Below, one piece after another: positions 1 through 7,775 of a stretch of DNA of 28,201 nt; positions within the stretch are counted from its first letter, which is position 1; each line of letters opens with the position of its first letter. Source of the stretch: Azonexaceae bacterium (GTDB taxonomy: Bacteria; Pseudomonadota; Gammaproteobacteria; Burkholderiales; Rhodocyclaceae); the NCBI GenBank assembly GCA_009469685.1, contig SSTA01000346.1:1-28201 (forward strand). The letters run 5' to 3'. The notes below the pieces were generated by a model, which did no database searches, had not been told where the DNA came from, and saw only the letters and a program-made list of their open reading frames with translations. Position numbers and translations under genes: made by a program.

Positions 1-135
1 GAAAAATACTTGATTAAAATACTCAGATAACGATCTGGTAGCTTTAATGGAAATCAAGCGTTGCAGCAGCCTCTGGAAATGTAGGGACGATTCAGACAAC
101 ATTCTGACCGAGGTTGACGGCCAATTCACACAACT

Positions 136-233
136 CGGCCTTTGCCGACCTTCGCCCTTCGGCCAGAATCGGACAGCAATGCGCAGGTTACCTGCCGCTC
201 AGCGAGGACTGGTCTTGAACAGCAGGTTTCTGT
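136..233 (+). repeat. Copy A of a 98-bp repeat, inverted relative to copy B at 3113-3210
   Basis: This stretch aligns without gaps to the reverse complement of 3113-3210. By hand I count 19 mismatches in 98 positions, about 81% identity. The best-conserved core is GGTTACCTGCC followed by CTCAGCGAGG. It begins 14 bp beyond the stop of the hybrid kinase gene, so the two copies bracket that gene. No protein is convincingly encoded here; open frames across it differ between the copies. It looks like an old dispersed intergenic repeat rather than a recent insertion, because the copies have diverged. Confidence 0.75.
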
Positions 234-247
234 ACCCAAGCCGGCGA

Positions 248-2959
248 TCAGTCAGCACATTTCTCCAACCACTCCAGCATAGTCTCGTACAGTTTGTGCG
301 GATCGAAGGGCTTGCTGATATGGTCGTTCATGCCGGCATCAAGGCAGGCTAGGCGGTCCTCGTTGAAAGCGTTCGCCGTCATTGCAAGAATGGGTGTGGT
401 GATGTTCAGCGAGTCGGTACGAATCGCTTGCGTCGCTTCGACACCGTTCATCACCGGCATCTGCATGTCCATCAGGATCAGGGCATAACGGTTTCGCTGG
501 GCCAGTGCCAGCGCCTTCTGTCCGTCTTCAGCTAAATCCACGACCAGCCCCGCATCTTCCAACAGGCCGCGCGAAACTTCCTGCGTGATCGGCTCATCTT
601 CCGCCAGCAGGATACGTGTGCCGGTATATTTGGCTTGCAGCCTTTGTTCGGCGGGCGAAGGCGAAAAAGTCGGTGCTGGTGAGGCGGCACTGTGTTCGTG
701 TTTCTTGAAAGGTATGACGAACCAGAAGGTGCTACCTTGCCCAAGTGCGCTCTCGACGCCGATTGTCCCTCCCATGAGTTCCACTAGCCGCTTGCTGATT
801 GCCAGCTCGAGTCCGGTACCGCCGTACTTGCGGGTCATGCTGTTGTCGGCTTGCTCGAAGGAGCGAAACAGCCGCGACTGTGCTTCATCATCGATACCGA
901 TGCCGGTATCAATCACATCGAAGCGCACTTGCAATACGCTGGGGGTTTGGCCGACCGGGCAGGTGCGCACGGTAACCGCGCCTCTGGCGGTAAATTTGAT
1001 GGCGTTGCCGACGAGGTTGAAGAGAATTTGGCTCAGTCGCAGCGGGTCGCCTTTGATAGGCTGGCGGAGGAGTTCGGCATGCAAGTCGGTGACGAGTTGC
1101 AGACCTTTCTCGGTGGCTTGGTGGCCGAGGTTGACGACGACGTTCTCGACGCTCTGGTTTAGTTGCAGAGGCATGTCTTCGAGCACCATACGCTGGGCTT
1201 CGATCTTGGAGAGGTCGAGGATACCGTTGATAACACCGAGCAAGCGCTCGGCAGAGAGTTTTGCTTTGTCGAGTTGATCGAGTCCTCTGGCATCAACCAT
1301 GCGCCGCTTGGCCAGATCGATCATGCCCAACACGCCATTCATCGGCGTGCGCAGTTCGTGGCTCATGTTGGCCAGGAAGGCGCTCTTGGCAATATTGGCG
1401 GTTTCGGCGGCGACTTTGGCTTCGACAAGGTCGGTAGTGCGCGAATTTACAAGCTCCTCGAGATGGTGGCGGTGTTGCTCCAGTTCGAATTCGATCTGTT
1501 TGCGTTTGGTGATGTCAGTGTGGGTTCCCACCATGCGCAGCGCTTTGCCTGAGGCATCGCGTTCAATCACCAAACCGCGGTCGAGAATCCATTTCCAACT
1601 GCCGTCTTTGCAAAGGACTCGGTGCTCATTGGTATACACCGGTGTCTTTCCGTCGAGATGAACCGTAACATCGGCCATGACCCGGGCCATATCTTCGGGA
1701 TGAATGCGTTTGCTCCATTCGTCCAGTCCATCTCCAATTTCAGCATCCGAATAGCCAATCATCTCCTTCCAGCGCAGGCTGAAGAACACCTTGCTCTGTA
1801 GTACGTCCCAGTCCCACACCCCGTCGCCTGCGCCTTCAAGGGCGAACCTCCAACGCAACTCGCTCTCCCGCAACAAATCCCCGCTGTGCCTGAGCTCTTC
1901 AGTCAGGTTATCGGCAATTTCCCTGGCGCGGACCTGCGTGCGTGCCAATGCAAACATCAACCCGCTAAGCAGACTGCTGAGCAGGATGCCACCGGCCAGT
2001 GTTGCCCAGGCGCTCGCATAGCTGACAGGAGCCATGTCTTTACCGGCATGAAATGCCAGTAACCAATGCTGGCCATTGAAATCAATGCTGCGCTGCTGGT
2101 AGAAGAGCGGATCAACTTTCCGGCTGCGATCCGGGCGGCTATCGTACAGAAGGCTGTCAGCCTTCGCTTCTGCGCCAGCATAAATGTGCAGATGCACCTG
2201 CCTCGTTTTGTGCTCATCCCAATGGGAAAGAATCCCTTCCAACAGGTCTTTCATCCGATAGGGGCTGTAAGACCAACCGATCAACGCGGTGCGACGTTGC
2301 TCGACGGTGTCGATCGGTGCGCCACTGCGATAGACCGGGACGTACATCAGCGTTCCCGCTTGCACTTCCTTGCCGGTCTCCTGAACCAGTTCAACCTTGC
2401 CAGACAATGCGGGGGCCCCGCTGTCGCGCGCTTGTTCCATGGCGGCACGGCGCACCGGTTCAGAGAACATGTCGTACCCGAACGCGCGCAGATTACGGTC
2501 GCGGAACGGTTCCAGATAGATGATGGAGGTGTAGAGGGGGCGCTCGCCCGCCGGGCGCACCGTGTAGTCGGGAAAGCCTTCGGCGCGAACTTTGGCGACA
2601 TGGGCAGCCAGTTGTTGCGCTGGAATCAATTGCGAAAAACCGACACCCTGTACCCCGGGAATACTGTCCTGGGCACGAAGTTTCTCAACGTAGGCTTGCC
2701 ACTCGCGGCGATCAACTGTGTTGGATGCGGCAAAGAAACCCGCGCCGCCCTTGAGAATCAGAGCACAGGTGTCGAGTCGCTCGCGTATTTTGAGTGTGAT
2801 CTGGTCGCTGGTGAACGCGAATCCTTCCTTCGCATCATGTTCAATGGCCTGCTTGACCTCAAGGCTTGCAAGTAACGTGCATACAAGCCCGACAACAAAA
2901 GCCAGCCAAGGGGCGACCTGACGACTCATGGCAGCGGGCGAGTTATGCGGGGGGGGCAT
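248..2959 (-). CDS. CHASE-PAS hybrid sensor histidine kinase with C-terminal receiver domain
   Basis: A membrane-bound hybrid sensor kinase of about 903 residues. Domains in order: one transmembrane segment near residues 17-34, a periplasmic CHASE sensor domain, a second transmembrane segment near 315-338, a PAS/PAC domain around 370-495, HisKA with phospho-acceptor His534 in NMSHELRTPMNG, a HATPase domain with N and G1 boxes (NLVGNAIKF, DTGIGID), and a receiver domain with phospho-acceptor Asp831 in LMDMQMPVMNG and the conserved KPF lysine. There is no Hpt domain and no partner regulator nearby, so its output is unknown. The ATG at 2959 is chosen because GAGGA lies 9 nt upstream; a TTG at 3043 would add 28 residues but has no ribosome site. 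The G2 box reads GGTGLELAIS, with Glu718 where Gly is usual. Codons 2-4 are an 8-C tract. G+C is lower than in neighbours (50% in 2041-2100 against 73% in 4381-4440). Confidence 0.9.
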   Translation of the reverse strand: MPPPHNSPAAMSRQVAPWLAFVVGLVCTLLASLEVKQAIEHDAKEGFAFTSDQITLKIRERLDTCALILKGGAGFFAASNTVDRREWQAYVEKLRAQDSIPGVQGVGFSQLIPAQQLAAHVAKVRAEGFPDYTVRPAGERPLYTSIIYLEPFRDRNLRAFGYDMFSEPVRRAAMEQARDSGAPALSGKVELVQETGKEVQAGTLMYVPVYRSGAPIDTVEQRRTALIGWSYSPYRMKDLLEGILSHWDEHKTRQVHLHIYAGAEAKADSLLYDSRPDRSRKVDPLFYQQRSIDFNGQHWLLAFHAGKDMAPVSYASAWATLAGGILLSSLLSGLMFALARTQVRAREIADNLTEELRHSGDLLRESELRWRFALEGAGDGVWDWDVLQSKVFFSLRWKEMIGYSDAEIGDGLDEWSKRIHPEDMARVMADVTVHLDGKTPVYTNEHRVLCKDGSWKWILDRGLVIERDASGKALRMVGTHTDITKRKQIEFELEQHRHHLEELVNSRTTDLVEAKVAAETANIAKSAFLANMSHELRTPMNGVLGMIDLAKRRMVDARGLDQLDKAKLSAERLLGVINGILDLSKIEAQRMVLEDMPLQLNQSVENVVVNLGHQATEKGLQLVTDLHAELLRQPIKGDPLRLSQILFNLVGNAIKFTARGAVTVRTCPVGQTPSVLQVRFDVIDTGIGIDDEAQSRLFRSFEQADNSMTRKYGGTGLELAISKRLVELMGGTIGVESALGQGSTFWFVIPFKKHEHSAASPAPTFSPSPAEQRLQAKYTGTRILLAEDEPITQEVSRGLLEDAGLVVDLAEDGQKALALAQRNRYALILMDMQMPVMNGVEATQAIRTDSLNITTPILAMTANAFNEDRLACLDAGMNDHISKPFDPHKLYETMLEWLEKCAD

Positions 2960-3059
2960 TACCAACGTTCCTCGGAGAATAGGTTCTAATTTCGGTTTTA
3001 CGCCATGCAATGTTATTTTGCTTGACAACTCATTTCTTGCCAATCAACAACTAACGTTA

Positions 3060-3078
3060 AGCCTGCCAATGGCAGGCT
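3060..3078. repeat. Perfect inverted repeat (hairpin) upstream of the kinase gene
   Basis: AGCCTGCC, a 3-nt loop AAT, then GGCAGGCT form an 8-bp perfect stem. No T-run follows on either strand, so it is not a classical intrinsic terminator. It lies between repeat copy B and the kinase start and could be an edge of the repeat, an operator or a 5'-leader structure; the sequence alone does not decide. Confidence 0.5.
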
Positions 3079-3112
3079 CGACGGCAATGGGTCGAAAACA
3101 CGTATTCGCTGA

Positions 3113-3210
3113 ACAGAAAGCTGCAGTTTAAGATCTGACCTCGCTGAGTGGCAGGTAACCGCCACATTGCCGCCCGATTGCAGCCGAAAGGCGAAGGTCA
3201 GCACTGGCCG
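3113..3210 (-). repeat. Copy B of the 98-bp inverted repeat pair
   Basis: The reverse complement of this segment matches 136-233 over its full length with no gaps (79 of 98 positions identical by my count). It lies 154 bp upstream of the kinase start. Together with copy A it frames the kinase gene as an inverted pair about 2.9 kb apart. No transposase or target duplication is visible. Confidence 0.75.
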
Positions 3211-3405
3211 ATCTTCGGACACCCAAAATCATTGCTGTACTCAGAACGGCCGGGATATGCTGCGGGCGCAAGGGGCCTCGATCGAAGGAGCCCGAACAGT
3301 GGAGAACTCAGTTGCAAGCCCAACTCGCGCCGGCCCCGATTCGTCTCGCTCATCCCCGCGCTTTCCGCTGCCGCTTAACCTCGCCAAGATCGAGCCGGTG
3401 AAGCC

Positions 3406-4236
3406 GTGGCGACGTATGCGGTAGGCGACATCCAGGGCTGTTTCGATTCCTTCCGAAGGCTCCTGGACCTCTGTGCCTTCGATCCGCTGGCGGATCGCCT
3501 CTGGCTGGTGGGGGATCTCGTCAATCGCGGCCCCCGTTCCCTGGAGACCCTGCGCTTCGTCAAAGGGCTCGGCGATGCGGCAGTTACCGTATTGGGCAAC
3601 CACGACCTCTACCTCCTGATGGTGGCGGAAGGGGGGGCGAAGTACCGGGCCAAGGACGATACCCTGGACGAGGTGCTCGCCGCTGCGGACTGCGGCGAAC
3701 TCCTGGATTGGCTCCGCGGCCAGCGCCTCTGTCATACCGAAGGGGACTACTGCCTGGTCCATGCCGGACTGCTTCCCCAGTGGACGGCCGCTCGCGCGCG
3801 TCAATTGGCGGAAGAGGTGGAAGCGGCCTTGCAGGGGCCTCGCTTCAGGGAATTTGTCCTCAACCTGTGGGGCAGCGAACCGGCGGCCTGGTCTGACGAC
3901 CTCGCGGGTTGGCCGCGGCTGCGGGTGATTGTGAATGCCATGACCCGCATGCGCTTCTGTACGCCGGAAGGGGTGATGGAATTCCATACCAAGGGCGAGA
4001 CGGCCAACGCCCCCGCAGGTCATCTCCCCTGGTTCGAGGCGCCGGGCCGCCGAAGCGCCAGCACCGTCCTGGTGACCGGCCATTGGTCGGCCCTCGGGCT
4101 CAAGCTCCTGCCCAATCTCCTGGCCCTGGACTCAGGTTGCCTGTGGGGCGGCCATCTGACGGCGCTGCGACTGGAAGACCGGCGGGTCTTTCAGGTGGAT
4201 TGTTCGGCGGGGGAAGCGCAGCCGCTGTGCAGATAG
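3406..4236 (+). CDS. apaH: Bis(5'-nucleosyl)-tetraphosphatase, symmetrical (ApaH)
   Basis: Cytosolic metallophosphatase that splits diadenosine tetraphosphate (Ap4A) into two ADP and also removes Np4-type RNA caps in related bacteria. The calcineurin-like signature is complete: GDIQG near residue 7, GDLVNRGPR near 37, GNHD near 64, LVHAGL in the middle and TGHW near the C terminus. At 276 residues it has the family's usual length. The start is a GTG at 3406 with no strong ribosome site, chosen because GDIQG normally lies within the first ten residues and no in-frame ATG is close by. The 3' end overlaps the convergent acyltransferase frame by 137 bp. It stands alone on the plus strand; a promoter in the preceding gap is only weakly suggested. 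Confidence 0.95.
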   Translation: MATYAVGDIQGCFDSFRRLLDLCAFDPLADRLWLVGDLVNRGPRSLETLRFVKGLGDAAVTVLGNHDLYLLMVAEGGAKYRAKDDTLDEVLAAADCGELLDWLRGQRLCHTEGDYCLVHAGLLPQWTAARARQLAEEVEAALQGPRFREFVLNLWGSEPAAWSDDLAGWPRLRVIVNAMTRMRFCTPEGVMEFHTKGETANAPAGHLPWFEAPGRRSASTVLVTGHWSALGLKLLPNLLALDSGCLWGGHLTALRLEDRRVFQVDCSAGEAQPLCR

Positions 4237-4906
4237 CGGCGCGGGCGGCGGCGGCGACGGCACGGCGGTCGGACCCGTCCTGACCGAGGGCGGGAGTCGT
4301 GGCGAGGCGGGCCACCAGTCGCCGGCGGGCCAGGATGTTCTTCAGACAATCGCCCAGGGAAATGTCCCCATCGTAACGCGGTGCCAAGCTGCGCTCGCCG
4401 TCCGGTTCCCAGTAGGAGATCGCCGCGGGGACCACCGGCCGCCCGGCGAGGAGCGCCGGTTGAAGCAGGGCAGCGTGGAAGTGCAGCACATGGGTGCCGT
4501 CGGTGGTGGTCCCTTCGGGAAAGACCGCCACATGCTTGCCCTGGGCGAGGACTGCGGCGATTTCCGCGTTGATCAGGCGGGCGTGGCCACGGCTGCCCCG
4601 CTTCAAGAAGATGGTGTCGTTGATTCCGGCCAGCCAGCCCATCACGGGCCAATGGCGCACTTCTTCCTTGGAGACGAAGGCAGAAGGCAATGCCGCATTG
4701 ACGACGAAGATGTCCAGCCAGGAGACGTGGTTGGCGACCACCATGCTGCCCGGTACGGCGTGGGCGAGATCGGCGTCGAGCCGGATGCCCAGGATGTCGA
4801 GCATGGCCTTCGACCACCAGCGCTTGAGGCGCAGGCGATGGGGGTCGCTGCTGAAGGGGAAGACGCAGGCGGCGGTGACGACGCCCTGAAACAGGAGTCC
4901 CGCCAC
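4100..4906 (-). CDS. olsA: Lyso-ornithine lipid O-acyltransferase / PlsC-family acyltransferase (OlsA-like)
   Basis: Membrane-associated acyltransferase that adds the second, ester-linked fatty acid to lyso-ornithine lipid. PlsC motifs are clear: the NHVSWLD block with catalytic His60 and Asp65, FLKRGSRG, and FPEGTTTDG. Directly following olsB supports the ornithine-lipid role over plain phosphatidate synthesis. The start is uncertain. GTG at 4906 is the first ordinary start, but the frame continues upstream as plausible family sequence (RWFRLLR). A CTG at 4951 would overlap the olsB stop as CTGA, giving translational coupling. The C terminus is also odd: after the usual SDRRAVAAAARAAI stretch, about 40 proline- and glycine-rich residues run antisense over the end of apaH, suggesting a lost or frameshifted stop. 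Confidence 0.82.
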   Translation of the reverse strand: MAGLLFQGVVTAACVFPFSSDPHRLRLKRWWSKAMLDILGIRLDADLAHAVPGSMVVANHVSWLDIFVVNAALPSAFVSKEEVRHWPVMGWLAGINDTIFLKRGSRGHARLINAEIAAVLAQGKHVAVFPEGTTTDGTHVLHFHAALLQPALLAGRPVVPAAISYWEPDGERSLAPRYDGDISLGDCLKNILARRRLVARLATTPALGQDGSDRRAVAAAARAAICTAAALPPPNNPPERPAGLPVAAPSDGRPTGNLSPGPGDWAGA

Positions 4907-4947
4907 CCGGAGGAGGCGGAACCAGCGGAGGAAGGCAGGCGTCGAGT

Positions 4948-5709
4948 TCAGTCTTGCGGTCCCAAGAAATGTTTGGCGTAGCGGCCTTCCACCCGGGCCA
5001 TGGGCATCAGGATGGGCAGGTCGGCGGTGTTGAAATCCGGGTCCCAGGCCGGTTCACCGCAAATCCAGGCGCCGGCGCGCAAGTAGCCCTTGATGAGGGG
5101 CGGCGTTTCGGTCGGCTGGTCATGCTTCAAGGCGGCCAGGGGGAGCGGGCAGCGCGGGAAGACGCGGTATTCCGCCGGCCCCAGGTGATCGCCCAGGCGA
5201 TTATACAGGCTGGCCGCCCCGTGGCCGCCGTCGGCCATACTGATCGAGGCGCAACCCATCAGGTAGTCGTAGCGGTTCTCGGTCATGAAGCGGGCAAGGC
5301 CGGACCACAGCAGGGCGATGGTGGCTCCGCTGCGATAGTCGGGATGGACGCAGGAGCGCCCGATTTCCACCAGGCGGGGACGCAGATGCTGGAGTCGGGT
5401 GAGATCGAATTCGTTTTCCGAGTAGTAGCCGATCCGGCGGGCATTTTCCGGGGTCAGGATGCGATAGGTGCCGACCACCTCGCCGGCATCGTCGTCGCGC
5501 ACCACCAGATGGGCGCAGTAGGGATCGTAGAGGTCGTGATCGACCCCGGGAGTGCGCGTCGGCAGAGTGGCGCCCATTTCTCCGGCGAAGACGCGATAGC
5601 GCAGGCGCTGGGCGTCGAGAACCTCGCCCTCGTGGTGGGCGAGTCCGACGGAGAGTTTGGGCCGGGCGGCACGCGCCCGGGCGACCGATGCTTCCTTGTG
5701 CTGTTCCAT
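4948..5709 (-). CDS. olsB: L-ornithine N(alpha)-acyltransferase (OlsB-like, GNAT fold)
   Basis: Catalyses the first step of ornithine-lipid synthesis, the transfer of a 3-hydroxy fatty acid from acyl carrier protein to the alpha-amino group of ornithine. The 253-residue protein has the long-chain GNAT/hemolysin-like features LRYRVFAGEMGA, VVGTYRILTP, a VEIGRSCVHPDYRSG acyl-donor loop and DYLMGCASISM. The ATG at 5709 has GGGGA about 6 nt upstream. Its stop lies against the start of olsA, so the two are almost certainly co-transcribed and probably translationally coupled. An 89-bp gap separates it from the upstream kinase gene, enough for its own promoter. Ornithine lipids are phosphorus-free membrane lipids often induced under phosphate limitation; I saw no Pho box here. 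Confidence 0.87.
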   Translation of the reverse strand: MEQHKEASVARARAARPKLSVGLAHHEGEVLDAQRLRYRVFAGEMGATLPTRTPGVDHDLYDPYCAHLVVRDDDAGEVVGTYRILTPENARRIGYYSENEFDLTRLQHLRPRLVEIGRSCVHPDYRSGATIALLWSGLARFMTENRYDYLMGCASISMADGGHGAASLYNRLGDHLGPAEYRVFPRCPLPLAALKHDQPTETPPLIKGYLRAGAWICGEPAWDPDFNTADLPILMPMARVEGRYAKHFLGPQD

Positions 5710-5798
5710 GGTTTTCCCCTAGGTTGTCTGGGGGAGCACTTTAGGGACAGCCGGTTACACCTCTGTTGACGCAATGTTGCGGATTGATTGCGCTCCGG

Positions 5799-6734
5799 TC
5801 ACCAGGGCCGGGAGCCGAAGGCCCTGGCGTGGCGCGATGCGATTTCTTCGCGACTGGGCACATGGTTCTGGCCGCCGCGATGGGCGATCTTGATGGCGCC
5901 CATGACGGCCGCCAGCCGGCCGGTACTGGACCAGTCGAGACCGTTGGCGATGCCGTAGAGCAGGCCGGCCCGGTAGGCGTCGCCGCAGCCGGTGGGGTCC
6001 ACCACGGCATCCGCCTCGACGCAGGGAATGTCGAGGCGTTGACCGTCGGCATGGATCTCCGATCCCGCACCGCCCTTGGTGACGATCAGGGCGCGGACTT
6101 CGCCCGCAAGTTGTTCGAGTTTGCGGCCGGTGCGCTCGCAAAGGAGCCTGGCCTCGTAATCGTTGAAGCAGGCGTAGTCGGCCAGCCGCAGGAAATCGAT
6201 GAGTTCATCGCCGCTGAACATGGGCATGCCCTGGCCCGGGTCGAAGATGAAGGGGATGCCGGCGGCGGCAAAGTCCCGCGCGTGCTGGAGCATGCCTTCC
6301 CGGCCATCGGGCGCGACGATGCCGAGGGTGGCGTCGCCGGCGGCGGTCACCTTGTTGAGGTGGGAGAAGCTCATGGCGCCGGGGTGGAAGGCGGTGATCT
6401 GATTGTCGTCCAGGTCGGTGGTGATGAAGGCCTGGGCGGTGTAGCTGCCGGGGACGTGGCGGATCATGCGGCGGGAGAGGCCTAACTTGTCCAGGCGCTC
6501 GAAGTACGGCGGCGCGTCGTCGCCAACGGTGGCCATGATCAGCGGGTCGCCTCCCAGAAGCTGCAGGTTGTAGGCGATGTTTCCGGCGCAGCCGCCGAAC
6601 TCCCGGCGCATTTCCGGAACCAGGAAGGCGACGTTCAGGATGTGGATCTGTTCCGGCAGGATGTGGTTCTTGAAGCGGTCCGGAAAGACCATGATGTTGT
6701 CGAAGGCGAGGGAGCCGCAGATGAGCGTGGACAT
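5799..6734 (-). CDS. PfkB-family sugar/nucleoside kinase, adenosine kinase-like
   Basis: Cytosolic ribokinase-family kinase of 311 residues. The N-terminal GSLAFDNI substrate motif, the EFGGCAGNIAYNLQLLG dinucleotide-like motif and the C-terminal DPTGCGDAYRAG anion hole with its catalytic Asp are all present. Overall character, including the long FPDRFKNHI lid region, resembles bacterial proteins annotated as adenosine kinase. The substrate is an inference; ribose, fructose-like sugars or another nucleoside cannot be excluded. It starts 9 nt after the DUF3426 gene and so belongs to the accBC-prmA operon. A hairpin covers its last codons and stop. Confidence 0.85.
   Translation of the reverse strand: MSTLICGSLAFDNIMVFPDRFKNHILPEQIHILNVAFLVPEMRREFGGCAGNIAYNLQLLGGDPLIMATVGDDAPPYFERLDKLGLSRRMIRHVPGSYTAQAFITTDLDDNQITAFHPGAMSFSHLNKVTAAGDATLGIVAPDGREGMLQHARDFAAAGIPFIFDPGQGMPMFSGDELIDFLRLADYACFNDYEARLLCERTGRKLEQLAGEVRALIVTKGGAGSEIHADGQRLDIPCVEADAVVDPTGCGDAYRAGLLYGIANGLDWSSTGRLAAVMGAIKIAHRGGQNHVPSREEIASRHARAFGSRPW
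5802..5827 (-). terminator. Possible 3' hairpin over the end of the PfkB kinase gene
   Basis: CCAGGGCC and GGCCCTGG form an 8-bp perfect G+C-rich stem with a 10-nt loop across the final codons of the kinase, immediately before the stop codon. It lies at the end of the long operon, just ahead of the olsB leader. No U-tract follows, so it would be at best a weak or processing hairpin, not a standard intrinsic terminator. Confidence 0.35.
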
Positions 6735-6743
6735 GGCGTGAGG

Positions 6744-7775
6744 TCAGGGATAGAAGACGTAGAGGCGATAACCGGCCGCTCCCGCTTCCCGGGCGTCGAT
6801 CCAGAGCTTGACGGCGGTATCGGAACCGGGCGCGAAAGCAGCGGGGTCGGCCTGGGGCGGGAGATAGTCGGCCGCAGCGAGCACCCGGCGGGCGACAACG
6901 GCATCCTGGGCATCGGTGAGCGTCAGTTCGAGGGCGGGCCAGGATTGCGGGAAGGGGGCGCGGTTGCGCAGATTGGCGGAGAGGATTAGTAGCCCGCGGG
7001 CGGCGTCGGCCTGGAGGTCCGAGGCCTCGATGCTGACCAGATCGGCGACCCGAGGCAGGGGGACGGGAATGCCCAGGGCGTCGTAGGCGCCGAGGGCAGC
7101 CGGAAGTCGCTGGGCGATTTCGGTTCGCCAGTGGTAGGCGAACTGGGCGGCGAGCACGACGAGCAGAATCAGGGCGGCCAGGAGGAAGGGCCAGACGAGC
7201 CGCCGGGGGGCCTCGGCCACCAGACCGCCCAAGGAATCGGCAGCCAGCGCGCCAGCAGACCAGCGGCTGAATCCCGGGGTCTCGGCCAGCTCCCGCGCTG
7301 CAGCGAGACCGGCCTCGCGGGCGGCCTGGGCCGATTCTTCCGGGGTTTCGTCGGTGGATTCCGGCGGGTGGGCAGGATCGGCTTTGGATTCCGGCTCCTC
7401 CCCGGGGGATTCCGCCTCGGTCAGGACTACGGCTTCAGCATGGGCCGCGGGGGATTCGTCGGCGTGCGCGGCGGGGATGTCTACGGCGATCGCGGCGGAG
7501 GCAGCGTCCGGTTTCGCCACGGGCGGGGCAGCCTGACGAAGGTCTTCTGCAGTCGATCCGGCGGGTTCAGGACTCTCCAACGAGGCTAGGGTCGGCGGGG
7601 GGAAACCGCCGGGAGCGGGCGGTTGAACCTCGGGGAGTGGCGCGTCCACCAGACTCTCGAGAGCGTTGAACACGCCCTGGCATTGTCCGCAACGGACCTT
7701 GCCGGCGCGGACCCGCAATTGCTCGGGAGTCACCCGAAAGACGGTCGAGCAGAGGGGGCAGGCCGTGCGCATCAT
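6744..7775 (-). CDS. Zinc-ribbon (MJ0042-type) and DUF3426 single-pass membrane protein
   Basis: A 343-residue protein of unknown function. The N terminus is a small zinc ribbon with two Cys pairs, CPLC at 6-9 and CGQC at 29-32. It is followed by about 150 residues of Ala/Pro/Glu-rich low-complexity sequence, one transmembrane helix near 194-216 (LLAALILLVVLAAQFAYHW), and a C-terminal DUF3426 domain. The predicted layout is cytoplasmic zinc ribbon and periplasmic DUF3426 domain. Its ATG overlaps the prmA stop as ATGA, so it is translationally coupled to prmA. This prmA-DUF3426 pairing is common in betaproteobacteria; no biochemical role is known to me. Confidence 0.85.
   Translation of the reverse strand: MMRTACPLCSTVFRVTPEQLRVRAGKVRCGQCQGVFNALESLVDAPLPEVQPPAPGGFPPPTLASLESPEPAGSTAEDLRQAAPPVAKPDAASAAIAVDIPAAHADESPAAHAEAVVLTEAESPGEEPESKADPAHPPESTDETPEESAQAAREAGLAAARELAETPGFSRWSAGALAADSLGGLVAEAPRRLVWPFLLAALILLVVLAAQFAYHWRTEIAQRLPAALGAYDALGIPVPLPRVADLVSIEASDLQADAARGLLILSANLRNRAPFPQSWPALELTLTDAQDAVVARRVLAAADYLPPQADPAAFAPGSDTAVKLWIDAREAGAAGYRLYVFYP

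Larger units (their letters stand above)
2960..3405. other. Intergenic region between the hybrid kinase and apaH (divergent)
   Basis: This 446-bp non-coding gap carries the upstream signals of two divergent genes. From left to right it holds the kinase ribosome site, an 8-bp-arm hairpin at 3060-3078, repeat copy B at 3113-3210, and a weak possible apaH promoter. That promoter would be TTGCTG at 3232-3237 and TATGCT at 3256-3261, 18 bp apart. I see no supported gene; the short open frames here have no recognisable content. Confidence 0.6.

Noticed and set aside
47..352. 101-codon plus-strand frame at the left edge
   Set aside because: It runs through repeat copy A and antisense into the kinase gene; no family resemblance and no good ribosome site.
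3241..4083. Minus-strand open frame of 280 codons antisense to apaH
   Set aside because: No motif or ribosome site; ApaH signatures are on the plus strand.
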